From contig JAHFBG010000002.1 in the NCBI GenBank assembly GCA_023250155.1, positions 372,001 to 436,000 of the forward strand: a stretch of 64,000 bases of DNA, written 5' to 3'. Under the pieces are notes generated by a model. It worked only from the letters and a program-made list of their open reading frames with translations, had not been told where the DNA came from and searched no databases. The stretch comes from Candidatus Melainabacteria bacterium (GTDB taxonomy: Bacteria; Cyanobacteriota; Vampirovibrionia; 2-02-FULL-35-15). This document shows positions 45,201 through 52,156 of the stretch, piece after piece; positions within the stretch are counted from its first letter, which is position 1, and every line of letters begins with the position of its first letter. Position numbers and translations under genes: made by a program.

Positions 45201-46055
45201 AAACCCACAGTTTAAATTGCCAGAAGAAGAACTTGATGAAGAAGAGCTTGAGCAAACTAAAACACAACCAGTGCAACCATTTGAAAGTACTGGATATTGA
45301 TAGTTGCAACCAGGTAATGATTGGGGACAAGCTGGAGCTGCACAGATTATTCCTGAGCTTGATGAAGATGCCATGCTACCTGAGGATGAGCTACTTGACC
45401 CCAAACAAAACCCACTTCTAATTCTTCCAAGAGCTCCATTTAAACAAAGAGGTTCTGAATTGTTACTTGTAGATGAGCATAATTTCATGTCACTGGCATC
45501 ATCACATTTAAATATTCCATTGGTACAAGATGCTCTACCCTCTGTACAAAATGGGATTTCACTTGAGTTTGTATTTCCACATCTAGTTACTGTTATTTTT
45601 CCTATAGCAGAGTTTATACAGAGGGGTTCAGAGTCGTTATTATTTGAAGTACAGAGTCTTATAGCTCCTGCTTCACAGGCAGGAGTAAGATTTGGATTAA
45701 AACACTTAGTCATCCCATCTTCACAAATGGCTCTATTGGGAGACGTTACAGAAAATGAAAAGTTTTGAAATGACATAGCAGAAGCAGAAAGCTCATGAGT
45801 TTTAGATTTACGACGTTTGTTCGGAGAGGCATGCCGCGGCATGCCTTTACTAGGAGAGACTTGCCATGGCAAGTCTTTACGGTTCACAACATCTGTACGA
45901 TTAGAATCTTCATTACCTACTTGAGCCATAGCCTCACCAGGGGCTTTAAAAAGATTTCCGTAATTAATGTCAAATACTATAAGTGTTGGCAAGTTAAAAA
46001 CTAAGACCATTATTAGGCTAAGGAGGGGTTTTATAAATTTGGATTTGTTGTTCAT
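39288..46055 (-). CDS. Giant secreted mosaic protein: kelch, two Vgb-like and FG-GAP propellers
   Basis: A 2255-residue protein. After the signal peptide (MNNKSKFIKPLLSLIMVLVF) two palindromic elements are translated in frame (RKDLPWQVSP and SKGMPRHASP). Then follow: the 12-Cys domain, a Cys unit, six kelch blades (VWDPIRYRAYIFDG type), seven Vgb-like blades, a discoidin-like domain, six recognisable FG-GAP blades, an Ig-like domain with QVKLCYKDFPNVCS, a DSDGG Cys module, a C-lectin-like segment (DARTFCSTTNRRLPTASEFP), a second DSDGG module, another Ig-like domain, and seven more Vgb-like blades to the C-terminus. Ser(n)-Gly linkers separate many modules. Its start overlaps the upstream giant gene's stop (ATGA), so the two are translationally coupled. 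Likely surface binding. Confidence 0.85.
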   Translation of the reverse strand: MNNKSKFIKPLLSLIMVLVFNLPTLIVFDINYGNLFKAPGEAMAQVGNEDSNRTDVVNRKDLPWQVSPSKGMPRHASPNKRRKSKTHELSASAMSFQNFSFSVTSPNRAICEDGMTKCFNPNLTPACEAGAIRLCTSNNNDSEPLCINSAIGKITVTRCGNTNSSEIPFCTEGRASCTNGIFKCDDASDMKLCSSTSNNSEPLCLNGALGRIRSGFCLGSSSSSSGSMASSSSSGIICAAPACPQSLPGCNYQYPVLSNGCTGCVLVCSSSSSSSSSSGNLNCGFKVIQTLPSTSSIRDLGWASAVLNPSTNKAYIFGGFSAESYSDQILEYDFTSNTIMTKLGTLPYGLIHSSSAWDPVRNVAYIFGGLSVGFPTGSILQYDPSMDEIKQKSSLPLLNYGSAVVWNTSKNVAYIFGSTHKEVLEFDPASNEVKIKEALLPSRVSFAAAVWDPIRYRAYIFDGTNKTILEYNPSLDTITQKGTLPFERSGYASAVWNPVTKTIYIFGASSPQDKSVFEYDPVSNKVTTKPETSTLGLYYGEAIWNSNTNKAYVFVGQSVVEHSPCNIVPNNSSPGNFIGVCENHTVSQCNNVTPLCRNGTFVQCPSNTGTPKCYIDQNKCVTACTDTFAIHTDVSFCKQISSSSSGLISSSSSGTCVPGTTIEFDIPLAYGLVSSITKGPDGNVWFTTVSNKIGNVRPSGVISVFNTSSKNLSQNNLTSGPDGNLWFTEFTEANESKIARITPSGVITEFNSPALPGAITRGPDGNLWFGADSKIGKINPLNGAITQYDIPWPSGTIAGITNGPDNKIYFGEYNGVIGRINTDGTEATNIAGNYITDGLSSITSGPDGNIYFLGSTQYAGADRKHYIGKITPNSNTITQPNLQYSVLSLSKPGVSIVTGPDNNLWYSDSSSILKYETTPTATSWINAPTQNLYPTSLTAGPDKNLWYASGNKIGKVTFCLSSISSSSSGGGVPLFCKPSQWASDATATNSYNGYPASNIKDSPGCTTCEGCTNSNLWFSATGQSATVEATFDTPTAADSVLIKEAYDPGFVKSITLKDKDGYNIGSPINVTDSSTCSNNDLIVKFPKTSSLVKKVIINTQPKSSTTNSAIDAVQLRCIPEPTSSTSSSSGSFSFSLGSSGGLICSELIEDTSIYGYTYIPNQPQSFLVSYLTGAESKGFVISDFNKDGQQDIAVVKPRDGNNTTYFRSGSISVLLNKGLGIFEPSNYYLDGRPTGLASGDFNSDGKLDIATSNDSGSISIFIQDRNGQFIYQGGDTTTGFSLNGITAADFNKDGKSDIAVIGTQGAISVLIGSGAGRFYDGSPISLNEGYPNLLHKISTADINKDGNSDLVTSLGIFLGDGRGSFYKPPDQGNYQLPIDAYETAALVDINTDGKDDTIASSASGLSLQLGNGAGTFREAINLQSGSYSKVKISDFNNDEKKDIIALGLNGVSILLNNVCTSLEKPPPNLISSSFVQGGTLAIDFAKYNSLCTVLKSASNQLLVSDDTLCRNGRFSTSVSVANLDTSVQQYSQVKLCYKDFPNVCSQLVTVTGDRSLPPFNSSGCTDSDGGKNYRFRGYTNIASSGAVQQQSIDTCYGPSSGYQQINVSSCQGGTNCKLLEGYCDNFGNLSGEFINCNNCVNGACLDYPPLIQTSSSSSSGSIISSSSSGTCQPVISPTALNYWDARTFCSTTNRRLPTASEFPLNAPSGVTYWSNTCANSVNGFVCAFLSSRGDAVGYTSPSSSGSIRSYAYCVCNSSGSSTGTSISSSGSVSICIDSDGGDNYGQQGSITVTNGTIDDTCFGNLPNTPNITITSECGQSNCYFAEYKCNKVLNGDIPSQTISPCSSCKNGTCLSLTSSTTTPSVSLPLPPTLYNINLNTTELTLSYFRNNTFCTVLKSNSNKELLSGDNLCYAPNQNTFNVSFPLSSLDQAIQGGTQVKLCYKDYPNVCSPLVTIFGNRNFYSSAESMITELNTPAANPNSITTGSDGNLWFTVSNKIAKITTTGITSFTLPTINIYPRDITKGPDSDLWFTDSIANVIGKITTDGITTNFNIPTTDSYPWSITLGPDGNLWFTEVNGNKIGKITPSGTITEYSIPTPSSGPQGITPGTDGNLWFTESTGNKIGRITPSGTITEFNIPTVNSSPTDITKGPDNNLWFTEGSGNKIGKITPSGTITEFNIPTANSYPWGITTGSDSNLWFTEFGANIGRISIDGMIAEFEIPTPHSQPQDITSGPNGNLWFTENQGNKIGKISIP
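45823..45882 (-). repeat. Two palindromic elements in frame inside a coding sequence
   Basis: GGAGAGGCATGCCGCGGCAT... (45823-45855) and GGAGAGACTTGCCATGGCAA... (45853-45882) lie head to tail with a 30-bp period. In the giant gene they encode SKGMPRHASP and RKDLPWQVSP. The paralog starting at 63505 has no element at this place: its sequence runs from the MAQV...ED stretch to NKRRKSK without these 20 residues. Confidence 0.85.
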
Positions 46056-49000
46056 TGTGGTTTACAAAGTAGCTTCACAGCATCAACTGATGAATAAGAT
46101 GAGCTTGATGTAGGCTGTGTATCAATTAAAACCTTGCTTACTGGGACAGAAGTTCTTGGAAATGAAACTATGAGATCACTATTAGAACAAGTACTATTGT
46201 CTGTGACAGTTATAGGATTTCCTATTGCAGTACCATTTTGATCTTTAAGAGTGATTGATTTAACAAAACCAGGATACTTAGCTTCTTTGATTAATACTGA
46301 GTTTGCAAATGTTGGAATGGGAAAAGTTGCTTCAATAGTTGCAGGTTGACCGAGAGCAGCATTGACCCAGGTTTTACTAACAGGACATGTTGTATTTGAA
46401 CATGCTGTTGTGCATTCAGGAGGACCAATTATATTGGAAGGAGGATAACCAATCAAAGAGTTGCTGGCAGTTGCACTAGATGCCCACTGTTCAGGAATAC
46501 AACTACCTCCCTGAGAACCTGAGGATGAAGAAGTGCTAGAAGAATTTGGTAAATTGAAGAATCCAAAAATTGTTCCAATCTTGCTGTTAAAAGGGTTACT
46601 AAACCAAAGATTTCCATCAGGACCACTGGTGAAAATTGTTATGCTGTTATTAGGTAGAGTAGTTATGTATTCGGTGAGTATTCCGTCTTTTGTGATTTTT
46701 CCAAACTTATTTCCAGGATATTCAGGAAACCAAATGTTTCCATCGGGAGTTAAAGTAAAATATTGTACCGAATCGTTAAGCTTGTACTGAGTAATCATGC
46801 CAGCTGGTGTAATTTTTGTAATCTTATTCTGTATAGAATTACTAACAAAAGCATGCCCAGTAATCCATAGGTTGCCATCAGCATCTGTAATAATTGGGCC
46901 AATACGAGCTGGAGTAATTGGGACAGTACTACCACCTGTAGTAATTGGACCAGTACTACCTATAGGAGTATTAGGAACATTCGGAGTATTTATCATAACT
47001 ATAGTAATTTCACCATTTGTTGTAACTTTTCCAATTGTATCTGGACTAGTAGTCAAAAACCAAATATTTCCATCAGGACCTACTATAATATTGGTCGGAT
47101 ATAAACTAATATCAGGAATTTTATAAGTAGTAATTACTCCATTTGTAGTTATTTTTCCTATTCTACTACTGAAATCAGTAAACCAAATATTTCCATCAGG
47201 ACCTGAAACAAGACTTTGTATGTCACCCGATGTATAATACGTGGTAATCATTCCATCTTTTGTCATCTTTCCAAGAGTATCATTTGATCCATTCCTAAAC
47301 TGCTCAGTAAACCAAATATTTCCATCCGATCCAAAAACAATATTATTTACAGAATATGATATTGATCCAGGAACAAGATCGTAGAAAGATATCAAACCAT
47401 TTGTAGTTATTTTTCCAATAGTATCTGTGTTTCCAACAATAAACCAGAGATTACCATCAGGACCAGAAATAAGACTACCTGCACCAGAAGGTTGGCCCTC
47501 ACCAACAGACACCCCATATTCTGTAATCATGCCATCTTTTGTCATTTTTCCAATTTTGACTTTAGCTTCATTTGTTGTGTCGTCAAAGTACGATATTGGA
47601 AACCAAAGATTTCCATCAGGACCCAGTGTAAGATGGCCTGGTCCGGTGTGAATACCAGGAGGATCCTCAGGAAGATTATAACTAGTAATAGTACATGCAT
47701 TGTTTCCACCAGTACTTGATAATGCCATTCCTTCAGGAAAACAAGGATTAGCAATACAGTCGATTTGAATGCATTGCATATTTATACAGTTGTAAGCTTC
47801 ATAAGTTGTACCATTTGAGCAATTGAAACGAGGACAATCCCAACCAGTGGTGCATTCACGACTTGAAGAACTACCAGAAGAGCTTGAAGAAGATGAAGAA
47901 CTACTTGAAGAAGACATCATTATTCCACCTGAAGAAGATGATGAGCTTGAAGATGTCATCCCTCCACTAGACGATGAGCTGGAAGAAGATATTATACAAG
48001 CACCATAGTTGCAGCTAGGACATGCTACAGTTTCTTCAGTAACGATGTTTCCATTACAAAAATACTCAACATGCTGGCAACTAGTTCCACTACAAGTAGC
48101 ACCATTTACACAATAATCATTGAAACTAGTCAAGTGTCCATTTAATATAATGCTAACAAACCCAGCTAAACCCTTATTGTTTCCACCATCTGAATCAGTA
48201 CAAGGAAGAGCAGTTCCTGATGAACTACTAGAGCTAGAGCTGGAAGAAGATACTATACAAGCACCATCTTTACAGTTAGAACAGTCTGTAAGATCTGAAG
48301 CAATGCCATTGTTTCCATAGCAGAAAAACTCAACCAGATAACAACCACTTCCACTACAACTACCTGCAGTAGTACCACCACCACAGTAGTCAGTAGAACT
48401 ACTTGTTTGCCCCATTGAAGTGTAAGTAACAGTTCCTTTTACACCCTTATTGTCTCCACCATCTGAATCAGTGCAGGTTGAACTTGAACCAGAAGAACTG
48501 GAAGAGGAGGAGCTTGAAGAAGAACTGCTGCCTGATGAAGCACAACTATTTAATAAAATGGAGATATTGTTAGAGATATAGTTAGCAACAGCAAGATCAA
48601 CTTTTCCATCCCCATTAAAATCACCAGTTGTAACTGAGTAAGGAGATGAACCTACAATATAGCTATTAGGACTGGCAAAGCTGCCGGTACCACTATTAAT
48701 TAAAACAGATACATTGTTAGAGGAAGCATTAGTAACTGCAAGATCAGTTTTTCCATCCCCATTAAAATCACCAGTTCTAACTGAAATTGCCCCTGTGCCT
48801 GTAGTGTAATTATTAGGACTACCGAAGTTGCCAGTGCCACTATTAATTAAAATGGATACATTTTTAGAGCTATAGTTAGCAACAGCAAGGTCAGCTTTCC
48901 CATCCCCATTAAAATCACCAGTTGTAACTGAGTAGGGAGTTGAACCCGCTGTATAGTTATTAGGACTACCAAAGTTGCCAGTGCCACTATTAATTAAAAT

Positions 49001-50224
49001 AGATATATCGTTAGAGCCAGAGTTAGTAACAGCAAGGTCAGCTTTTCCATCACCATTAAAATCACCAGTTGTAACTGAAGATGGTGTTGAACCTATAGTG
49101 TAGTTATTAGGACTACCAAAGTTACCATTTCCACTATTAATTAAAACAGATACATTGTTAGAGCCAGAGTTAGTAACAGCAAGGTCAGCTTTTCCATCAC
49201 CATTAAAATCACCAGTTGTAACTGAAGTTGGTGCTGAACCCGCTGAATAGTTAATAGGATTATTAAAGTTACTTCCACTATTAATTAAAACAGATACATT
49301 GTTAAAATTAGAAGAGTTAGCAACAACAAGGTCAGCTTTTCCATCACCATTAAAATCACCAGTTGTAACTGAAGATGGTGTTGAACCTGTAGTGTAGTTG
49401 TTAGGATTATTAAAGTTACCATTTCCACTATTAATTAAAACAGATACATTGTTAGAGGTAGAATTAGTAACAGCAAGGTCAGCTTTTCCATCACCATTAA
49501 AGTCACCGGTTGTAACTGAGTTAGGTGAGTTTGCAGAATAATTAGATGTTGTGTTGAAGGATAAGGAGCAGCTTCCAGAATTGGAAGACGAATCACTAGA
49601 AGAAAATGAAGAACTACTTGACCCCAAACAAAACCCACTTCTAATTCTTCCAAGAGCTCCATTTAAACAAAGAGGTTCTGAATTGTTACTTGTAGATGAG
49701 CATAATTTCATGTCACTTGCATCATCACACTTAAATGTTCCATTTAGACAGGCTGCTCTACCCTCTGTACAAAATGGGATTTCACTTGAGTTTGTATTTC
49801 CACATCTAGTTACTGTTATTTTTCCTATAGCAGAGTTTATACAGAGGGGTTCAGAGTCGTTATTATTTGAAGTACAGAGTCTTATAGCTCCTGCTTCACA
49901 GGCAGGAGTAAGATTTGGATTAAAACACTTAGTCATCCCATCTTCACAAATGGCTCTATTTGGGGAAGTTACAGAAAATGAAAAGTTTTGAAATGACATA
50001 GTAGAAGCAGAAAGCCCATGAGATTTCGATTTGCGACGTTTGTTCGGAGAGGCATGCCACGGCATGCCTGTACGGCTTGCAACGTCTGTACGATGTGCTA
50101 CATCTGGAATCTTTGCAAGATTTGAATAGTTAACATCAAAAGCAGCAAGTGTAGGCAAATTGAAAATAAAAACCATTATTAGGCTAATGAGGGATTTTAT
50201 TGTTTTTGTGATGTATTGTTTCAT
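46052..50224 (-). CDS. Giant secreted mosaic protein: FG-GAP propeller, DSDGG modules, Vgb-like propeller, discoidin-like end
   Basis: A 1390-residue protein with signal peptide MKQYITKTIKSLISLIMVFI. An in-frame palindromic element gives RTGMPWHASP before the basic NKRRKSK stretch. Next come the 12-Cys domain, seven nearly identical FG-GAP blades (DFNGDGKADLAV, period about 48 residues), two DSDGG Cys modules (CTDSDGGDNKGVKG ... CKDGACI), Ser(n)-Gly linkers, a Cys unit, about eight Vgb-like blades (GPDGNLWF type) and a C-terminal discoidin-like domain (EQWASSATASNSLIGYPPSN ... SSVDAVKLLC). Each FG-GAP blade has a full DxNxDG calcium loop. It heads the unit that continues with the overlapping gene 39288-46055 and lies behind leader copy C. 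Confidence 0.85.
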   Translation of the reverse strand: MKQYITKTIKSLISLIMVFIFNLPTLAAFDVNYSNLAKIPDVAHRTDVASRTGMPWHASPNKRRKSKSHGLSASTMSFQNFSFSVTSPNRAICEDGMTKCFNPNLTPACEAGAIRLCTSNNNDSEPLCINSAIGKITVTRCGNTNSSEIPFCTEGRAACLNGTFKCDDASDMKLCSSTSNNSEPLCLNGALGRIRSGFCLGSSSSSFSSSDSSSNSGSCSLSFNTTSNYSANSPNSVTTGDFNGDGKADLAVTNSTSNNVSVLINSGNGNFNNPNNYTTGSTPSSVTTGDFNGDGKADLVVANSSNFNNVSVLINSGSNFNNPINYSAGSAPTSVTTGDFNGDGKADLAVTNSGSNNVSVLINSGNGNFGSPNNYTIGSTPSSVTTGDFNGDGKADLAVTNSGSNDISILINSGTGNFGSPNNYTAGSTPYSVTTGDFNGDGKADLAVANYSSKNVSILINSGTGNFGSPNNYTTGTGAISVRTGDFNGDGKTDLAVTNASSNNVSVLINSGTGSFASPNSYIVGSSPYSVTTGDFNGDGKVDLAVANYISNNISILLNSCASSGSSSSSSSSSSSSSGSSSTCTDSDGGDNKGVKGTVTYTSMGQTSSSTDYCGGGTTAGSCSGSGCYLVEFFCYGNNGIASDLTDCSNCKDGACIVSSSSSSSSSSSGTALPCTDSDGGNNKGLAGFVSIILNGHLTSFNDYCVNGATCSGTSCQHVEYFCNGNIVTEETVACPSCNYGACIISSSSSSSSGGMTSSSSSSSSGGIMMSSSSSSSSSSSSSGSSSSRECTTGWDCPRFNCSNGTTYEAYNCINMQCIQIDCIANPCFPEGMALSSTGGNNACTITSYNLPEDPPGIHTGPGHLTLGPDGNLWFPISYFDDTTNEAKVKIGKMTKDGMITEYGVSVGEGQPSGAGSLISGPDGNLWFIVGNTDTIGKITTNGLISFYDLVPGSISYSVNNIVFGSDGNIWFTEQFRNGSNDTLGKMTKDGMITTYYTSGDIQSLVSGPDGNIWFTDFSSRIGKITTNGVITTYKIPDISLYPTNIIVGPDGNIWFLTTSPDTIGKVTTNGEITIVMINTPNVPNTPIGSTGPITTGGSTVPITPARIGPIITDADGNLWITGHAFVSNSIQNKITKITPAGMITQYKLNDSVQYFTLTPDGNIWFPEYPGNKFGKITKDGILTEYITTLPNNSITIFTSGPDGNLWFSNPFNSKIGTIFGFFNLPNSSSTSSSSGSQGGSCIPEQWASSATASNSLIGYPPSNIIGPPECTTACSNTTCPVSKTWVNAALGQPATIEATFPIPTFANSVLIKEAKYPGFVKSITLKDQNGTAIGNPITVTDNSTCSNSDLIVSFPRTSVPVSKVLIDTQPTSSSSYSSVDAVKLLCKPQ
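48545..49560 (-). repeat. Seven near-identical FG-GAP-coding repeats
   Basis: Seven tandem units of about 145 bp, each with a plus-strand block like CCATCACCATTAAAATCACC (complement of the GDFNGDGK codons). DNA identity among the middle copies is high, pointing to recent duplication or gene conversion. Seven copies make one complete propeller. Confidence 0.9.
50046..50092 (-). repeat. Palindromic element in frame, plus a half copy
   Basis: GGAGAGGCATGCCACGGCAT and following (50046-50075) encode RTGMPWHASP in the giant gene 46052-50224. The neighbouring CTTGCAACGTCTGTAC (50076-50091) is half of the GTTGCATGCAAC variant and encodes part of RTDVAS. Confidence 0.75.
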
Positions 50225-50235
50225 TTTTTTAGGTT

Positions 50236-50329
50236 AGGCTTGCCACGGCAAGCCTTTACGGGGATCGGAGAGACGTTGCATGCAACGTCTTTACTAGGAG
50301 AGACATGCCGCAGCATGCCTTTACGAGGA
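50236..50329. repeat. Array of three palindromic elements
   Basis: Three consecutive copies directly upstream of the giant gene start: GGCTTGCCACGGCAAGCC type (50236-50264), GAGACGTTGCATGCAACGTC type (50267-50299) and GAGACATGCCGCAGCATGCC type (50297-50329). All three share the flanks GGAGAG and TTTACNNGGA, but the arms differ, so the family has at least two arm variants. The array lies in the 5' leader of the transcript. Confidence 0.85.
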
Positions 50330-50337
50330 TCGTAGAA

Positions 50338-50575
50338 TCGGCCAAAAGAAATCAAAACAAATATAATTTGAGTTTGATCAAATTGAGTTGATTGTATTTA
50401 GTTTTTAGCAAATCCAAAATGTTACTTTTAGATAATGCTATCCCTAATATGCCCATGAAATAGAGGATTAGTTAAATGTTAATTAAAAATGCATGTGATA
50501 GAGAGGTTAAATTCATTTAATGTTGATATTTGTGATTTTTTGTATTGTTTTTGGTTAAGTGGGGTTAAGAAAGAG
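50338..50575 (-). promoter_or_regulatory. Conserved leader, copy C
   Basis: It aligns with copies A, B and D; the invariant core is at 50430-50456. Closer to copy D than to A and B. With the palindrome array it fills the 430-bp stretch between the giant gene start (50224) and the AbiEi gene (50655); about 80 AT-rich bases next to AbiEi should contain that gene's promoter. Confidence 0.75.
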
Positions 50576-50654
50576 TTAGAAATAACAAACATTCTATATT
50601 CTATACTTATGATATACTATTTCTGTAAATTATATTAATCTATAATTTATTGAA

Positions 50655-51284
50655 ATGAAATATTTTACATTTAAACAAAAAATAAAACATTTGCCTGTAT
50701 TTTCAACAAGCATGCTTTCCTCTCTCACTAAAAACACTAAAACACTTAAAGTACAAATCTCACATTGGAATAAAAAAGGGTTAATTGTTCCCATTAGAAG
50801 GGGATTATATCTTTTAAATAAGGATGATAGAGTTTTTGAACCATCTTGCTTTTATCTTGCAAATCAAATATTTATACCATCTTATATAAGCTTAGAATCG
50901 GCTCTTTCATACTATGGACTGATTCCAGAATTTGTTGGGTACACAACATCAATAACAACACGAAAAACATCTAAATTTAAGAATCAGTTTGGAGTCTTTA
51001 CCTATCAGCACATAAGTCCTAAAAACTTTAATGGTTTTCAAACTATTACAGAACTTAATGACCTTAAGGTTTTTATTGCAGTTCCTGAAAAAGCTTTAGT
51101 TGATTTTGTTTATTTAAACATGCATAAGTTTAGTGATAAAGATAGTTTAGTTTTTGTAGCATCTTATAGGTTGCAAAATTACGAGAAATTAAGCAAAAGA
51201 AAACTTAAATATTTTGCTTCTATTTTTAAATCTAAAAAATTAAATCTTATAATTAAATTATTTATTAGAGAGCTATTAAAATGA
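50655..51284 (+). CDS. AbiEi-family antitoxin (type IV toxin-antitoxin)
   Basis: A 209-residue protein of the AbiEi/transcriptional-regulator type. The N-terminal winged helix shows in TLKVQISHWNKKGLIVPIRRGLYLL, and the following domain has PSYISLESALSYYGLIPE, then TTRKTSKFKNQFGVFTYQHI and PEKALVDFVY, which are characteristic of the family. AbiEi represses the operon and counters the AbiEii nucleotidyltransferase toxin; such pairs cause abortive infection against phages. Its end overlaps the toxin start by 4 bp (ATGA). It lies on the opposite strand to the surrounding giant genes, suggesting later acquisition. Confidence 0.88.
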   Translation: MKYFTFKQKIKHLPVFSTSMLSSLTKNTKTLKVQISHWNKKGLIVPIRRGLYLLNKDDRVFEPSCFYLANQIFIPSYISLESALSYYGLIPEFVGYTTSITTRKTSKFKNQFGVFTYQHISPKNFNGFQTITELNDLKVFIAVPEKALVDFVYLNMHKFSDKDSLVFVASYRLQNYEKLSKRKLKYFASIFKSKKLNLIIKLFIRELLK

Positions 51285-52090
51285 AAGATTTTATAAAAAA
51301 AGAAGTTGAGAAAATTAATGAGCCAAAATTTAAAAGATTAGCTTTAGGTGAAATATTGCAACATTTAATATTACAAAGTTTATACAGGCACAATGCTTTT
51401 GATTATCTTACTTTTACAGGGGGGACAGCACTTAGGCTCCTATACAATACTAAAAGATATTCAGAGGATCTTGATTTTTCACTAACAGGTAAAAATCAAT
51501 TAAAGCTAGAAGTGTTAATAAATAAAGTACAAAGTGATTTGATTTTACAAGGAATAAATTGTAATCCTTATATAAAAAGTGAAAAAACAATGTTTAAAAG
51601 TGACTTACGTTTTTCTGAAATTTTACAAGAATTTAATTTGTCTTCTTTAAAATCACAAAAATTTACAATCAAAGTTGAAATTGATAAAAACCCGCCCAAA
51701 GAAGGACATAGAGAGATAATGCTTATAACTACTCCTATTTCCTACACAGTATCAGTGTTTGACTTATCATCACTTTTTGCGACAAAACTACATGCAATCT
51801 TCTATAGAAAATATACGAAGGGAAGAGATTATTATGATCTTCTTTGGTTTTTAGGAAGAAAAATAAAGCCTAATTTTAATTTACTTAATAATGCAATCAA
51901 GCAAACACAAGGCAATTTTGAGAAAAACGAAAAAATAACTGAGTCCAATTTTAGAGAAAGAGTTATTAATCATTTAGAATCCATTGACTTTAAAGCTGTT
52001 CAAAAAGATATTGAAAGATTTCTAATTAATCAAGAAGAATTAAATTTTATCAAGTTAGAAACAATAAAAAGCTTGCTGAGAGAATATTGA
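51281..52090 (+). CDS. AbiEii/AbiGii-family nucleotidyltransferase toxin
   Basis: A 269-residue protein with the nucleotidyltransferase core of AbiEii: FTGGTALRLLYNTKRYSEDL followed by DFSL, containing the GGTxL and SEDLDF motifs that bind nucleotide and metal. Later, LFATKLHAIFYRKYTKGRDYYDLLWFL matches the conserved K-hAh...RDxYDL block. Homologs transfer nucleotides to cellular targets (reported for tRNA in relatives) and arrest growth when not balanced by AbiEi. Translationally coupled to the antitoxin. A compact palindrome follows the gene, likely a terminator. Confidence 0.9.
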   Translation: MKDFIKKEVEKINEPKFKRLALGEILQHLILQSLYRHNAFDYLTFTGGTALRLLYNTKRYSEDLDFSLTGKNQLKLEVLINKVQSDLILQGINCNPYIKSEKTMFKSDLRFSEILQEFNLSSLKSQKFTIKVEIDKNPPKEGHREIMLITTPISYTVSVFDLSSLFATKLHAIFYRKYTKGRDYYDLLWFLGRKIKPNFNLLNNAIKQTQGNFEKNEKITESNFRERVINHLESIDFKAVQKDIERFLINQEELNFIKLETIKSLLREY

Positions 52091-52138
52091 ATTATCATAG
52101 CAACTATATATTTTAAATAAAGAAATAAAATTTTTCTT

Positions 52139-52156
52139 AAAGAGCTAGCTCTTTTA
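52139..52156. terminator. 16-bp perfect palindrome between convergent genes
   Basis: AAAGAGCTAGCTCTTT (52139-52154) is self-complementary, runs into TT on the plus strand and overlaps the stop codon of the giant gene ending at 52154. It can serve as a weak bidirectional terminator between the AbiE operon and that gene. Confidence 0.45.

Noticed and set aside
49551..49991. Plus-strand open frames of 100-160 codons opposite the giant genes (also at 45304-45768, 37225-37629, 35041-35511, 32190-32603, 20039-20425)
   Set aside because: They resemble one another only because they lie antisense to the same conserved 12-Cys domain; the minus-strand frame carries the domain motifs and is far longer.
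50655..52090. Flanking direct repeats marking insertion of the AbiE pair
   Set aside because: Leader copy C is intact on one side and I see no convincing repeat on the other; the palindrome at 52139 is better read as a terminator.
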